Below are positions 31,321 through 45,177 of a stretch of 64,000 nucleotides of DNA, one piece after another (position 1 is the first letter of the stretch; the number at the start of each line of letters is the position of its first letter). The notes below the pieces were generated by a model, which was not told where the DNA came from, ran no database searches, and saw only the letters and a program-made list of their open reading frames with translations. The DNA is from Prorocentrum cordatum. Taxonomy: Eukaryota; Sar; Dinophyceae; Prorocentrales; Prorocentraceae. A program made the translations under genes and the position numbers. The stretch lies in the NCBI GenBank assembly GCA_963575745.1, contig CAUYUJ010015286.1, positions 240,052 to 304,051 of the forward strand, given 5' to 3'.

Positions 31321-31565
31321 GGGAGGAGGAGGAGGAGGAGGAGGAGGAGGAAGAGGAGGAGGAGGAGGAGGAGGAGGACGAGGAGGAGGACGGATGCTGG
31401 TGGGCCAGCGACGTTATCTGGGCACAGGGGGACTAGGGCGACGGGAGTGAAGGCGTAGACGCGCTAAGCTAAGGCGAGGGCGCTTCTCCGCCTCCTCCTC
31501 CTCCTCCTCCACCTACTCCGCCTTCTCCTACTCCTCCTCCCCGTTCTCCTCCTCCCCCTCCTCCT
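31321..31565. repeat. GGA array then CTC array
   Basis: GGA run (31321-31395) and, after a short spacer, CTC run (31480-31565): opposite strand classes within 250 bp. Confidence 0.8.
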
Positions 31566-31706
31566 CCGAGTGTCTCGTGGGGGGAGCTGACCGTGGACGC
31601 GCGGGGGGCGGCATGCAACCACACGCGCACGGCGCTCTCCGCGAAAGCCTCGGGGGCCAGTCGCTAGGGCGGAGGATATGGGTAAACTTAAGTCGGGCAT
31701 ACCCCC
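31566..31706. repeat. 140-bp direct repeat, copy 1
   Basis: Runs from CCGAGTGTCTCGTGGGG through GCAACCACACGCGCACGGCG and CTCGGGGGCCAGTCGC to AAGTCGGGCAT, the terminus of the GTCGGGC MITE family. Copy 2 lies 428 bp downstream. Confidence 0.85.
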
Positions 31707-31993
31707 CTCAGCCAGCACCCACCCCATCGGCGACACCCCAACATACTGGTAGAATGTGTACGTGCCCCCCCCCCCCCCCCTCCCCCCTTCCCCCCCCAGG
31801 AGCGACGCCGCGCGCACCGAGGAATCTCATAGCACATGCGTCGTGGTGGGCGCTTTGTGGCCACACCGCTCGGGGAACGATCTACTACAAGACGGGTATA
31901 CTTTCTGTTCGGGTCGGGCGCGCGCCTCGAAGGATGACATTTTCAGTATTAATGTGTCTCTGTGCGTCCCACCCCACGCCGACTTCCCTCGCC
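31707..31993. other. Spacer between the direct repeats
   Basis: Contains a C-rich run (31767-31798). No gene recognised. Confidence 0.4.
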
Positions 31994-32130
31994 CCGAGTG
32001 TCTCGTGGGGAGCTGGGCGTGGACACGCTGGGGGGCAGGATGCAACCACACGCGCACGGCGCTCTCTGCGTGAGCCTCGGGGGCCAGTCGCCAGGGCGGA
32101 GGGTAGGGGTAGATTGAAGTCGGGCATGTC
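31994..32130. repeat. 140-bp direct repeat, copy 2
   Basis: Second copy, about 85-90% similar by eye to 31566-31706. Its 3' end runs into the intact MITE at 32116. Confidence 0.85.
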
Positions 32131-32259
32131 CCTCTACACCAGGAAAATTCAAGTCTAGGGACGAGTGTTCTGTAATGTTTTGACTATGTTTGGGTATTTG
32201 TTGTTCATTTTTGTAGTTTTCCTCCAGCATCCGCCTGTAGGAGGACATGCCCGACCTAC
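32116..32259. mobile_element. MITE-like element, copy 2 of the GTCGGGC family
   Basis: 144 bp; AT-rich centre; terminal inverted repeats with GTCGGGCATGTCC at both ends. Flanked by a perfect 9-bp duplication GGGTAGATT (32107-32115 and 32260-32268). Ends match copy 1 at 150-303. No coding capacity. Confidence 0.8.
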
Positions 32260-32268
32260 GGGTAGATT

Positions 32269-32543
32269 CCGGCGCGGATACGCGGGGAGGTCGAAAGGGG
32301 CGTGTGAGAAATGGGTGTTACGAGAACTGCGGCGCGCAGCTGGTTTCGGCTTCGCCGCCGGGCGTTTCTCTTGGATGCATGGCTGCTCCTGGCGCCACGA
32401 GTCGCAGCAGAAACCCAGCGGCGCGCGGCTGAGTCCCAAGCCCCCCGCCCTCTGATGATGCTCCCCCCCGTCCGTCTCTCGGCCGGATGGCGATGGGGGG
32501 ATCAGGACATGGGGGCATGAGTATCCGGTACCGTTGTGTTGGG
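32269..32543. other. Spacer
   Basis: No gene or repeat recognised. Confidence 0.3.
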
Positions 32544-32716
32544 GTAAAAATTGTACCTTCTCTGCGGGTTGCAAGTACAAACTGTACTTTCTCCCCCCCG
32601 TTCACATCCTCGCACATGTCGCGGACGTTGCCAAAAGTACAATTTGTACCTTGACTGCGTGGCGTTGGCACAAACTGTACCTTCTCCGTGGGGCACAGGT
32701 ACAATCTGTACCTCGG
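32544..32716. repeat. 31-bp-period array of GTACAA-TGTAC palindromes
   Basis: Imperfect 14-bp palindromes of form GTACAANNTGTACC start at 32544, 32575, 32637, 32668 and 32699, spacings of 31, 62, 31 and 31 bp. A degenerate unit occupies the skipped position 32606. Each is followed by a 17-bp spacer that is partly conserved (TTCTCCGTGGG-like). Iteron-like. Whether it binds a protein is unknown. Confidence 0.8.
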
Positions 32717-32973
32717 TTGCGCCTCTCTCCCCCCCCCTGGACTTATCCCCCCCATTTGCATCCCCCCGTCCGTCTCCCCGAGCCATGGCCAGGGAGGTGT
32801 TCTGTTGCATCCGTGAGCCGCTTCGCCTGGCCGCCTCCGTTCCCCGTGCACGCGCGGCGGCTCCCGCTGCACCCTGCCGCTGCCCACGGGCGGTGAGCCC
32901 CCGTGCCTCGCGGACCTGGGCGTTGGGGAGATCTGGAGTGGGAAGCACAGTCTCACCGCATCGTGAGGGTGAG
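32717..32973. other. Spacer
   Basis: GC-rich, no gene recognised. Confidence 0.3.
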
Positions 32974-33159
32974 TACTCCAGATTTCGTAAAAAAAGGGAG
33001 GGGGGTCTCATTTCGGGGGGGGGTCTCTTCCAGGCTCTCTTGGAGGGTCTGCGGGGGGTCGGGGGGCGATGTTCTGGAGGGTTCTCCCACGGGGGAGGTC
33101 TGAAACGGCTTGTCTTGGAGGGTCCAGACCCCCTCCCTTTTATTACGACATCTGGAGTA
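32974..33159. mobile_element. TA-flanked inverted-repeat element (Tc1/mariner-like MITE)
   Basis: A 186-bp element. Left arm TACTCCAGATTTCGTAA and right arm (reverse complement TACTCCAGATGTCGTAA) both continue to AAAAGGGAGGGGG, about 32 of 35 matching. Both ends carry TA. The interior is GGGTCT-rich. The terminus resembles the element at 4228-4405. Confidence 0.75.
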
Positions 33160-33526
33160 GCTTTCCAAGGCTACCATGGCATCCTTGCTTCGCGGCCCAT
33201 CCTCGCCTTTCAGTCCGCAGCCATGTGCCATGGACTTTTGTCTTCGGCCTCGACTTGGGCGTCCGAGGGCATGCCTATGACCCGGGCGCGCTGTCTGTAG
33301 TCAGTCCATGAGTAATTCACAGGGGGGGACTGGGCGCGACACTGCGAGCCAACGCGAATTCGTGTGCCAGGCCGCTTGGCCGGCAGTGGGTGCCGCAACG
33401 ATGCCCCGCCGCGTGGGCAACACGGGCAGAGGGGTCAGACTTGCGCTGCGCTGTTGACACAGCATCGGGCGAACAGGCTGTACAGGAGATGAGCCCGAGC
33501 TCGCCTCAGGCTGTTCTCTCTTGCGC
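33160..33526. other. Spacer with a fragment of the TACAGTC element
   Basis: 33177-33270 (GGCATCCTTGCTTCGCGGCC...GGGCGTCCGAGG) resembles the interior of the Tc1-type element at 11890-12066. The rest is unrecognised. Confidence 0.4.
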
Positions 33527-33900
33527 CTCCTCCTCCTCCTCCTCCTCCTCCTCCTCCTCCTCCTCCTCCATTGCTCGGTTGGCTTGAAAGGGATGTGGCT
33601 GAACAAACTATTGTGTAAACGAGGCATGCAATGCAGACTGTGCGCGCGCATGCGATGGTCTCAGTGACACTCATGGTCGCACGTGCTGCGGCTCACGCCG
33701 GAGCGCGTCGTGGCAGATGCCGCTACCGCGGGCTGTCCGACTCCTGAGGCCCATCTTTCGGCAGCTGGCCGGGGGCGGCCGCCACGCCAGACTGCCAGCC
33801 GCTTCCAGTCCGCAGGGCGGGGAAGTGGTGTGGCGGCGTGGGGGCGTGCCTCCTCCTCCTCCTCCTCCTCCTCCTCCTCCTCCTCCTCCTTCCCCCCCCC
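33527..33900. repeat. Two CTC runs in GC-rich sequence
   Basis: CTC runs at 33527-33570 and 33850-33890, the latter ending in poly-C. Unannotated sequence between. Confidence 0.7.
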
Positions 33901-34480
33901 CCCCGAAGTGCAAGAAGGATTCTGGAAGAGCTGCTCCTCTCTTGGCAGGTGGAGCTCTCGAGCTCTCCGCCGCCTCTGGCGGTGTGCGTGGCGAGCAGGA
34001 CCACAGCACAGCCGCTGCAGGTTCTCGTCGTGCCGACGGGGCGGCGGCGCCGGCGCGGGCGCTCCACGCGGAATCGCAGGATGGCCGCGAGGCGGCTCGC
34101 GTCGAAGGGTTCACGCCGTCGGAATTTCCGCGCTGGTTCGAGGTTGGGCAGTCCACGCGGGAGCCAGCAGCCAACGCGGACGTAGTCGTGGCACGACCCT
34201 GCCGTGCGTCCAGGCGGCCAGCAGGAGAAGGGGCGGTCAGGAGGTTGGGCGCGGGGGGAGGGCTTGACCACCCACGTCCTGTCCATTCCACTGTGCGACC
34301 ACGCATGTGGATGAACGGAATGCGAGCGCCCGCTGATGTCAGGGGGATCTGTTTGCTCGTCATGATGTTGTGCGCGAGAATTCTGGGCCGTAACATGCTG
34401 TACCTCATCACTTGCAGTTCGCTAACATCCGAGGGATTACTATTATTTCATTGTCCTACATGTGTGCGCAAACTTCTCCC
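33901..34480. other. Unannotated sequence
   Basis: No gene recognised; open frames on both strands are of biased composition. Confidence 0.3.
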
Positions 34481-34740
34481 CCCTTTTCATCTCTCCCTTG
34501 ATCTCGCACTCCTCATCCTCCTCGTCCCCCCTCCCGTTCCTCCCTTTTCCTCCTCCCTTTTCCTCCTCCTCCTTCTCCTCCTCCTCCTCCTCTCTTCTCT
34601 TCCTTCTCCTCCTCCTCCTCCTCTTCTCTCTATCTTCTCGTTTCTCTCTTCTCTCTTCTCCTCCTCCTCCTCCTCCTCCTCCTCCTCCTCCTCTTCCTTC
34701 TCCTCCTCCCTCTCCGCCTCCTCTCTTCTCTCTCCTCTCC
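34481..34740. repeat. C/T-rich polypyrimidine tract
   Basis: CTC/CTT/TCC array on +. Confidence 0.85.
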
Positions 34741-34985
34741 TGAGCCTGTTGTTCCGCGGCTTGCCCCATGGGCGAGAGTGTGCGCGTGGGACGCCACGAC
34801 GCGGCGCTGGGGGGAACAAGAGGCGTCGGGGGGGGCCGGCAGTGGCATTGCACGCCGGGGGTGCTGGTCGGCGTCGGCGGGCGAGAGGGGGAAAGGAGGG
34901 TGGAGGGGGAAAGGGGGAGGAGGACGAGGAGGAGGAGGAGGGGGAAGAGGAGGAGGAGGAGAGGGCAGAGGAGGAGGAGGAGGAG
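34741..34985. other. Spacer then GGA array
   Basis: GC-rich spacer to about 34905, then a GGA run that passes directly into the GAT array. Confidence 0.6.
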
Positions 34986-35204
34986 GATAATGACGATGCT
35001 TATGGTGATGATGTTGAATATGATGATGATGCTGCTGATGATGATGCTGATTATGGTGATTATGATGCTGTCGATGGTGCTGATGTTATAGATAATGGTG
35101 GTGATCACGATGGTGATGACGATGCTGGTTGTGATGGTACTTACAATGCTGGTGCTGCTGACGATGACGCTGATGAGGATGCTGCCGATGATGCTGATAC
35201 AGAC

Positions 35205-35247
<43 letters not shown>

Positions 35248-36055
35248 CTGATGATGCTGCTGCTGATGACGATGATGATGATGATGATGATGCTTAGTCA
35301 TCTGCTGCTGATGATGACGATGATGGTGATGATGACGATATTGATGCCGAGTACGATGACGATGATGATGCTGTTGATGCTGCTGATGATGCTGATGATG
35401 ATGAGGATGATGACGATACACTTGCGAGAGTGATGATGATACTGCTGCTGCCGATGATGCTGCTGATGATGAGGGTGCTAATGATAAGAATGCTGATGAT
35501 GATGATGATGATACCGCTGCTGCTGATGATGCTGATTATGCAGATTATGATGCTGACGATGATGATGAATATTTTTCTGCTGCTGATGATGATGCTGCTG
35601 CTGGTGTTGATGATGCTTGTGGTAATAATGATGCTGGGCAGGAGGATGCCGATGATGATGACGGCGATCCAGATTGTGATTGTGATGGTTGTGATGGTCA
35701 TGGTGCTGTCGATGTTGCTGCTGCTGATGATGATGACGATGCCGCTGCTTATGATTAGGATGCAACTGATGATGATGCTGATGACGATGATCATGATGAT
35801 GTTGGCGATGCTGATGATGATGCTGCTGCTGATGATGATGCTGATGATGATTGTGATGCTGGTACTGATGATGGCGTTGGTGATGCTGATGAGGTGGATG
35901 ATCCTGCTGATGATAATGACGATGCTGACGATGGTGCTGATGGTGATGCATATGGAACTCACAATGAAGATGATTACGATTCTGATTATGGTGATGGTCC
36001 TGATGAGGATGATGATGCAGATGACGATGATGATGCTGATGATGATCATGGTGGC
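34986..36055. repeat. Degenerate GAT array, about 1.07 kb
   Basis: GAT-based on + with frequent GCT, GAC, GGT and TAT variants. Few indels disturb the 3-bp phase. Confidence 0.95.
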
Positions 36056-37195
36056 GGCTGAGGCTCAGGAGGGCGCGGCGTGTTGCTGTCGGCGGCGAAC
36101 CAATACTGAGGAAGTGTCCTGGCTGGAGGAGGCGGATGTGCGCCGCCGGGTCCCCGATGAGTGGCGGGACTACGTCGTGGGTTGCGCCTTGCACAAAACC
36201 TCCCGTACCTATGTACGGCCAAGTCGTCGGTTACCGCGTCGACACCACCGTCGATGGGCAAAAATGGCGCCCCTGACAAAGATACGGTTACAGATGCGGA
36301 GGCTGCGCAGCTGGTGCTGCCGAAGATGACGATGCGGCCCCAGGAAGGGTGCAGTGCCTCTCGACTCTTGCCTGGGGCTCCTGCTGGGTCCTGGCAAGCA
36401 GCGCGCTTGTCGGTCAGAGTCGGAAGTCGCTGGCTCGCGGGCTCGGTCACTGTGGCTGCTCCTGCTGCTACCCGAAGGCTCCCCCTGCCGTAGCAAGGGG
36501 GCCACTTCCTTCTCGACGTGATGCTCGCCTGGCAAGGACACACTGCGATTCTGCCCGGGCTAGACCTGGAATCTGAGGGCGACCTCGACGAGGAGCGAGG
36601 TCCAGGAGCCACGTCGTGGTCACTGCGAGGTGCTCCAGCTGCGGCCCCCGGGGGCCACCTTCGCCGCCCCAGCCGCCGCAGGCACGGCGGAGCGGCCGCC
36701 GGCGGCGGCGGTGGCGGCGCCAGGGGCAGCGCTCGCGGCGGCTGCGGGGCCCCCCGCGGCACGGGAGCACTCACCTGCGGATCACACGGGCCGCCGATAT
36801 TGGGCATGTCCACCTCCTGGCGGCGTAGCTGGTCCATGGGCCGACGAGAGGCGAGGAAAGACGAGGAGGCGGGCAGAGGGAGGAGGGCGCAGATGGCCCG
36901 GCATCGCTCGGACGTGTGCGTTCTTCTTCGGCGAGGGCCATCGAGGTGAATGCCGGATCATTTGCGGAATAATGCAGGTACGAAGCCGAAACGTGCACGG
37001 CGAATGGACGTCCGAGCGATGGCTTGCTGCTCGCTGACAAGAACCGGCAGACGTACCGAAGCCAACCGCTGGCCAAATATCTTCGTCCGCTTGAGCCTGC
37101 CCTTGCCAGCCAGTGGAGTGGACATGCCGCGATGGGCCTTGGCGGCGCTCGCGCCACCGTCAGAGGCAACGGATGCGGAGGCGGACGTGGAGAAA
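36056..37195. other. Unannotated sequence
   Basis: A few protein-like segments occur on + (for example EVSWLEEADVRRRVPDEWRD near 36110-36170), but no frame stays convincing and no family is recognised. Possibly an exon remnant. Confidence 0.25.
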
Positions 37196-37930
37196 GAGTA
37201 GGAGGAGCAGGAGGAGGAGCAGCAGGAGGACGAGGAGGCGGAGGAGGAGGAGCAGGACGAGGAGGCGGAGGAGGAGGATGAGGAATAAGCGACGGATGAT
37301 GAGAAGGAGGAAAATGGGGAGAAGGAGGAGAAGGAGGAGGAGGAGGAGGAGGAGGAGCAGGAAGAGGAGGAGGGGGGGGAGGAGGAGGGAGGAGGAGGAG
37401 GAGAGGAGGAGGAGGAGGGAGGAGAGGAGGAGCAGGAGGAGGAGGAGGAGAAGTATGAGGTGGAGGAGGAGAAGGAGGAGAAGCAGGAGGAGGAGGAGGA
37501 AAAGAACAAGACGGAGGAGGAGGGAGAGGGGGAGGAGGAGAAGGAGGAGGAGAAAGAGCAGGAGGAGGAGGAGGAGGAGGCGGAGGAGGAGGAGGAGGAG
37601 GAGGAGGAGGAGGAGGAGGAGGAAGAAGCGAAGGAGGAGGAGGGAGAGGGGAGGAGGAGGGAGGAGGAGGAGGAGGAGGCGGAGGAGGAGAAGAAGAGCA
37701 GGAGGAGGAGGATTAGGAAGAAGCGGCGGATGAGGAGGGAGAGGAGGAGGAGGGAGGAGGAGGAGCAGGAGGAGAAGGGGGAGGAGACGGGAGAGGGGGA
37801 GGAGGAGGAGCATGAGGAGGAGGAGGAAGAAGCGACGGAAGAGGATAGAGAGGGGGAGGAGGAGAAGGAGGAGGAGGCGGAGGAGGCGGAGGAGGAGGAG
37901 CAGGAGGAGGAGGAGGAGGAGGAGGAGGAC
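37196..37930. repeat. GGA/GAG polypurine array, about 735 bp
   Basis: Longest polypurine block in the window. Glu/Arg/Gly open frames through it are artefacts. Confidence 0.95.
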
Positions 37931-37968
37931 AAGTCGGGCCCGCGAGGGGGATGTGCCCAGGCTGGGAC

Positions 37969-39102
37969 CCTGATGATGACGATGATGATGATCATGATGT
38001 TGATGATGGTGATGATGAGTATGGTGGTGGTGGTTTTGGTGGTGATGATGCTGGTGATGATGATGGCGATGTTGACGTTGAGGATGGTGATCGTGCTGAT
38101 GGTGATGATGCTGACGGCGGTTGTGATGGTGGCTGTGATGATGCTGGTGAACTTGAGGGTGATGTTCATGCTGATGGCGATTATGATGGTGGTTGTGATG
38201 ATGCTGGTGATTATGATTGTGGTGATGCTGGTGATGACAGTGCTGTTTTTCATTCTAATGGTAGTGATGGTTGAATTGATGATGATCTTGATGATCGAGG
38301 CAATGATTGTGATGGTGATGATCGTGATGATGGTAATGATGATGGTGATGCTGATGAAGCACGCAATGATGATGGTTATGGTGTTGATGATCATGGTGAT
38401 GGTGTTGATGTTGATGATGTTGTCGATGTTGATGATGGTGTTGATGATGCTATTGATGGTGATGTTTATGCTGATGATGTTGATGTTGACAATGATGGTG
38501 GGGATGTTGGTGATTGTTATTGATGATGTCGGTGATGATGATGTTGATGATGTCAGTGATGATGATGCTGACGATGGTGATGATGCTGATGAGGATAATG
38601 ATGCCAGCGATGGTGAGGATGATACTGATGATGTTGATGGTGATTGTCTTTTCGACTGTGCTGATGATGGTGATTATGAGGGTGGTACTAGTAGTGATGA
38701 TGAGGATTATGATGGCGATGGTCATGCTGATGAAGATAGGTGTGATGATGACGGTGATTGTGATGCTGCTGTTGGTGATGCGTTGATGTTTGTGATGGTC
38801 ATGCTCGTGATGATAATTGTGATGATGGTGCTGGTGATGGTTGTGGTGGTGCTGATGATGGTGGTTATAAGGGTGGTGATTATGGTGAGGATGACGGTGG
38901 TGGTGAACATGATGATGATGTTGCTTATGATAGTGATGGTGTTGGTGAGGCTGCTGATACTTCTGATGATGACGCCGACGACTATAACAATGGTGATCGT
39001 GGTTTTGGTGGATGACGAGTATGATCGTGGTATTCATGATGATTGCGATGATGATGATGATGCTGATGATGCTGATGATGATGACGACGATGATGCTGAT
39101 GC

Positions 39103-39153
<51 letters not shown>

Positions 39154-39220
39154 CGATGATGATGATGATGATGGTGGTGTGACGATGGTGATGGTGGTGG
39201 TGATGCAGACGGTGATGATC
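37969..39220. repeat. Degenerate GAT array, about 1.25 kb
   Basis: GAT array on +, with the purest part at 39100-39170. Confidence 0.95.
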
Positions 39221-39225
39221 CTGGC

Positions 39226-39560
39226 CCCCCCCCCCTCCTCTCTCCTGTCCCCTCCCCCCTCTCTCCTGTCCCCCCCCCTCCCTGTCCCCCCCCCTCCTCT
39301 CCTGTCCCCCCCCCCCCTCTCTCCTGTCCCCCCCCCTCTCTCTCTCCCTCTCCCCCCCCCCTCCCTCCCCTCTCTCCTGTCCCCCCCCCCCCCCTTGCAG
39401 AGCGCCCATCTGCAAAGCGGACCCTCCCGCCTTTCCCTGCAGCTCCCGCTCCCGCCTGAGAGGGCCCCCCCCCCTTTGCAGCCCCCCCCCTTGCAGAGCG
39501 CCCCCCCCCCCCCCCCCCCTCTCCTGCCCTCACCCTTGCAAAGCAAAACTCCGGGGGATG
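39226..39560. repeat. C-rich minisatellite (CTCTCCTGTCCCCCCC)
   Basis: Repeating CTCTCCTGTC followed by C7-C10 runs, then TTGCAGAGCGCC-type units. The - strand has many G7+ runs (quadruplex-prone). Confidence 0.8.
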
Positions 39561-39736
39561 GGGGGGGTGCCGAAATCGAGGGGGGGGGGCTGGCAGGGGG
39601 GGAGGTGCCGAGCACTGAATTCGACATTTAATGAGGCCCCCCCCCTCCCCCCTTCCCCCTCCCAAGCAGAGCTAAAGTTCATGCTGAAGCAGAGCTTCAG
39701 CTTAGACTTCTTAAACTCAAACGCCGGATCGGCGGA
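39561..39736. other. Spacer
   Basis: No gene recognised. Confidence 0.3.
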
Positions 39737-41600
39737 TAATGATGATGCAGATGGTGATTATATTGATGTTGATGGTGCTGATGACGATGATGTTGATGAT
39801 GTTGATGATCATTGTGATGGTAATGATGATGATGCTGATATGGGCACGTCGGTTATTACAATGATGATGATGGTGGTGGCTGTGATGATGAAGACTTATT
39901 GATGATTACGCTGATGTTGATTATGATGGGGGTAGTGGTACTGATGATGCTGATTATGATTATGGTTTGGATTATGAGGATGTGTTTATTGCTGATGGCG
40001 ATGTTCATGGTGATCAAGATGATGATAATGATGAGACTGGTGATGGTGCTTCTGATGGTGAGATTGATAATGATGATGATGATGTTGGTGATGGTGATGG
40101 TGCTGATGATGATGTTGACGATCATGGTGATGGTCATGATGATGATAATGATGCTTGTGATTATGATGATGATGCTGATGCTGATGATGATGGTGACGAT
40201 GGTGATGTTGCTGCGCTTGGTGACTGTGATGATGGCAATGGTGCCAGTGGGGGTACTGATGTTCATGATGATGGAGATGGTGCTGATGATGATTGGGGTG
40301 CTGCTGATGCTGGTGATGTAATGGTGATGATGATGATGATGATCTTGCTGGTGATGATGCTGACGATGGTGATGCTGATGATTATGGTAATGCTGATGAT
40401 GGTGATGACGCCGATGATGGTGATGAATATGGTATCATGATGCTGGGTATAAAGATATGGTCATGATGATCATCATGATGATGGTTATGATGATAATGTT
40501 GATGGTAATGATGGTCGTTATCATGATGCTGCTGATGATGATGATGATGATGATCGTGACACCCATGGTGACAACGACGTTGCTAATGGTGATGATGGTG
40601 ATGATGATGGTTGTGACGATTATCATAATCAGGATGGTTCTGACGATATCGATGATGCTGCTGAGCGAGATGGTGACGATGCTGCTGATGATAATGATGT
40701 TGCTGGGGGTTATGGTGACGATGATGAGGTCGATGGTGATTATGATGATGATACCGATTGTGATGATGATTATAATTACGATGGTGATCATGCTGATGGA
40801 GATTAGAATGATAATGATGGTGATGGTGTTGACGATGGTGATGATGATCATGGTGATCATGGTCATGATGATAATGATGGTGATGGTGATGATGACGATA
40901 CTGATGATCTTGATGATGAATATCGGGATGGCGGTGGCGATAATGATGGTAGTGCTGGTGATCTGATGATGGTGATGGAGATGATGGTAAGTATGGTGAT
41001 GATGGTAGTCATGATGATGATATTGATGATGGTAAGGGTGATCTTGATACTGATCGTGCTGCTGATGATGATACCAATGATGATGCTAATGTTGATGATG
41101 ATGGCTGCAGGTCTGATGCTGATGATGACGATTATGATGATGGTAATGATGCTTGAGATGACGATTTTGATGTTGATGTCGATGATGATCATGATGTTGA
41201 TGATGACGTTGATGATAGTACTGGCGTTGGTTGACCAGATAACGGTGGTGATGATGGCAATGATGATGGTGATGCTCATGGTGATGTCGATGATAGTGAT
41301 GGTGATGTGAGTTATGCCAATGATGTTGGTGATGATGATGGTGATACGTGTAATGGTGATGATGACGATAATATTGATGATAATGATGTCTGATTTGATC
41401 GACATGATGGTCATAATGATGAGGGTGGGCATGCTGATTGCGAAGGTGATTGTCAACATGAGAATGGTGCTGATTGAGATGATGACTGTGACAATAACGA
41501 CTTTCACTGATTATGGAAATGATGATGATGATGATGATGATGATGATACTGACGATATGGTGGCGTTGATGATGGTGATTCTGCTGATGACTATGATAAC

Positions 41601-41649
<49 letters not shown>

Positions 41650-42090
41650 GTGGTGGTGATGATGATGAGGATGATGATGGTGCGGGTGATGATGAGAATG
41701 TTGTTGTTGATATTGATGATGATGGTGGTAATAACGATGCTGGTGATACTGGTGGCGACGATGATATTGCTGATCATGACGGTGATAATGATGATGGTGA
41801 TGATAATGAAGATGACGATGCCCAATGTGGTTATGGTGATGGTGATGTTGATGTGGATGGTGATGATGATGATGACGATGATGCTGATGATGGTGAGGAA
41901 ATGGTTGATGATGATCATTGCAATTGTTGGTTTGTTGATGTCGATGTCGTTGTTGCTGATGATGATGATGATTAATATGCTGCTGGTGCTGGTGCTGCTG
42001 AGGGTTATCATTATGATGACGATGCTGATGTTGATGATGGGCGATGGTTTTGTTCATGATGGTGGTGATGATGATGCTCGGTCGATGCCC
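39737..42090. repeat. Degenerate GAT array, about 2.35 kb
   Basis: Largest GAT block. Heavily mutated but still 3-bp phased over long distances; purer core at 41600-41650. Confidence 0.95.
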
Positions 42091-42156
42091 AGTTGTTTCG
42101 TAGCATCTACGTCGCCTGAGCGTCTCACCTCATTCGTACATGCGTGATCAAGTTCT

Positions 42157-42226
42157 TTCTGGCCGCTGGGCGACATTTTTGGTTGCCGGACGACATTGGC
42201 GATGGAATGTCGCCCCGTGGCCAGAA
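42157..42226. repeat. 70-nt hairpin with 21-bp arms
   Basis: TTCTGGCCGCTGGGCGACAT (42157) is mirrored by the reverse complement of 42206-42226 at 19 of 21 positions. The loop is 28 nt. Possibly a remnant of a foldback element or a structured RNA; nothing identifies which. Confidence 0.7.
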
Positions 42227-42909
42227 GCAGGAGGAACAGCGGCCATGGCCCATCATTCGGCTTAATGTTTTGTCTTCGCTCCCCCGAATGCTGAAGCCCC
42301 GTTTCTGGAAGACATGTGGGCTACTGGACACATGCAGGCTTAGATGTTCTTCTTCCGCCCTCTTCTCCTCCCCCCCATTCCCCTCCCCTGCTGCCCGTCG
42401 GCCAGGGGGAGGGGGGAAGGCTTCGTAGAAGGCGCGGGCCTTCTTTCTACATGTCAGGCCGGCGCCTTCAAGAAGCAGCCCCCTTCTAAGAAGCAGCCCC
42501 CCTCTAAGAGGCTTTCCCCCCTCCCCCTGCCCCCCTCTCCCCCCCCTGCGTGCCGCCAAGCCCAGGTCTGGTGCTATCGACAGCGCCAGTCGGGTCGAAT
42601 CGATTCATGGGTGGCCATCGGCCCCGCCCACTGCCCAGCGGCCAGGCCTCCTCGAGTCCGCCCCGCCCCTGGCGCATTTCGGAGCTTCTTCTGGTCCGCT
42701 CCGGGCCTCGATCGGGTTGTCGGGCCACCGTCGCACCAGCCGAAGACTGGCAGGTGCCGTGCCCTTTGTGGCAGCGCTGTGCCGGTCACATCCTTGCTTG
42801 CCGCGGTGTGAGGCCTAATCGTGTTCATGGTCGGTCGGCTCATGGGGGGCGCCCACGCCTCACATCTAGGCGCATTCAATGTATCCCGTCGCGCAACACA
42901 CGGGCCTGA
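42227..42909. other. Unannotated sequence
   Basis: Contains a short tandem AGAAGCAGCCCCC(C/T)TCTA (about 42473-42510). No gene recognised. Confidence 0.35.
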
Positions 42910-45140
<2,231 letters not shown>

Positions 45141-45177
45141 CACTGTAAACGCATGATTCATCAACGATGCATGAATC

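Noticed and set aside
32544-32716. CRISPR array
   Set aside because: The regular 31-bp spacing with palindromes is suggestive, but repeats are short and degenerate, spacers are partly conserved, the context is eukaryotic and no cas genes exist.
37460-39631. A 723-codon open frame through GGA and GAT arrays, and similar Met/Asp/Ile/His/Glu/Arg-repeat frames elsewhere
   Set aside because: Triplet arrays lack stops in several frames by composition; no complex sequence or domain, and all frames are similarly open.
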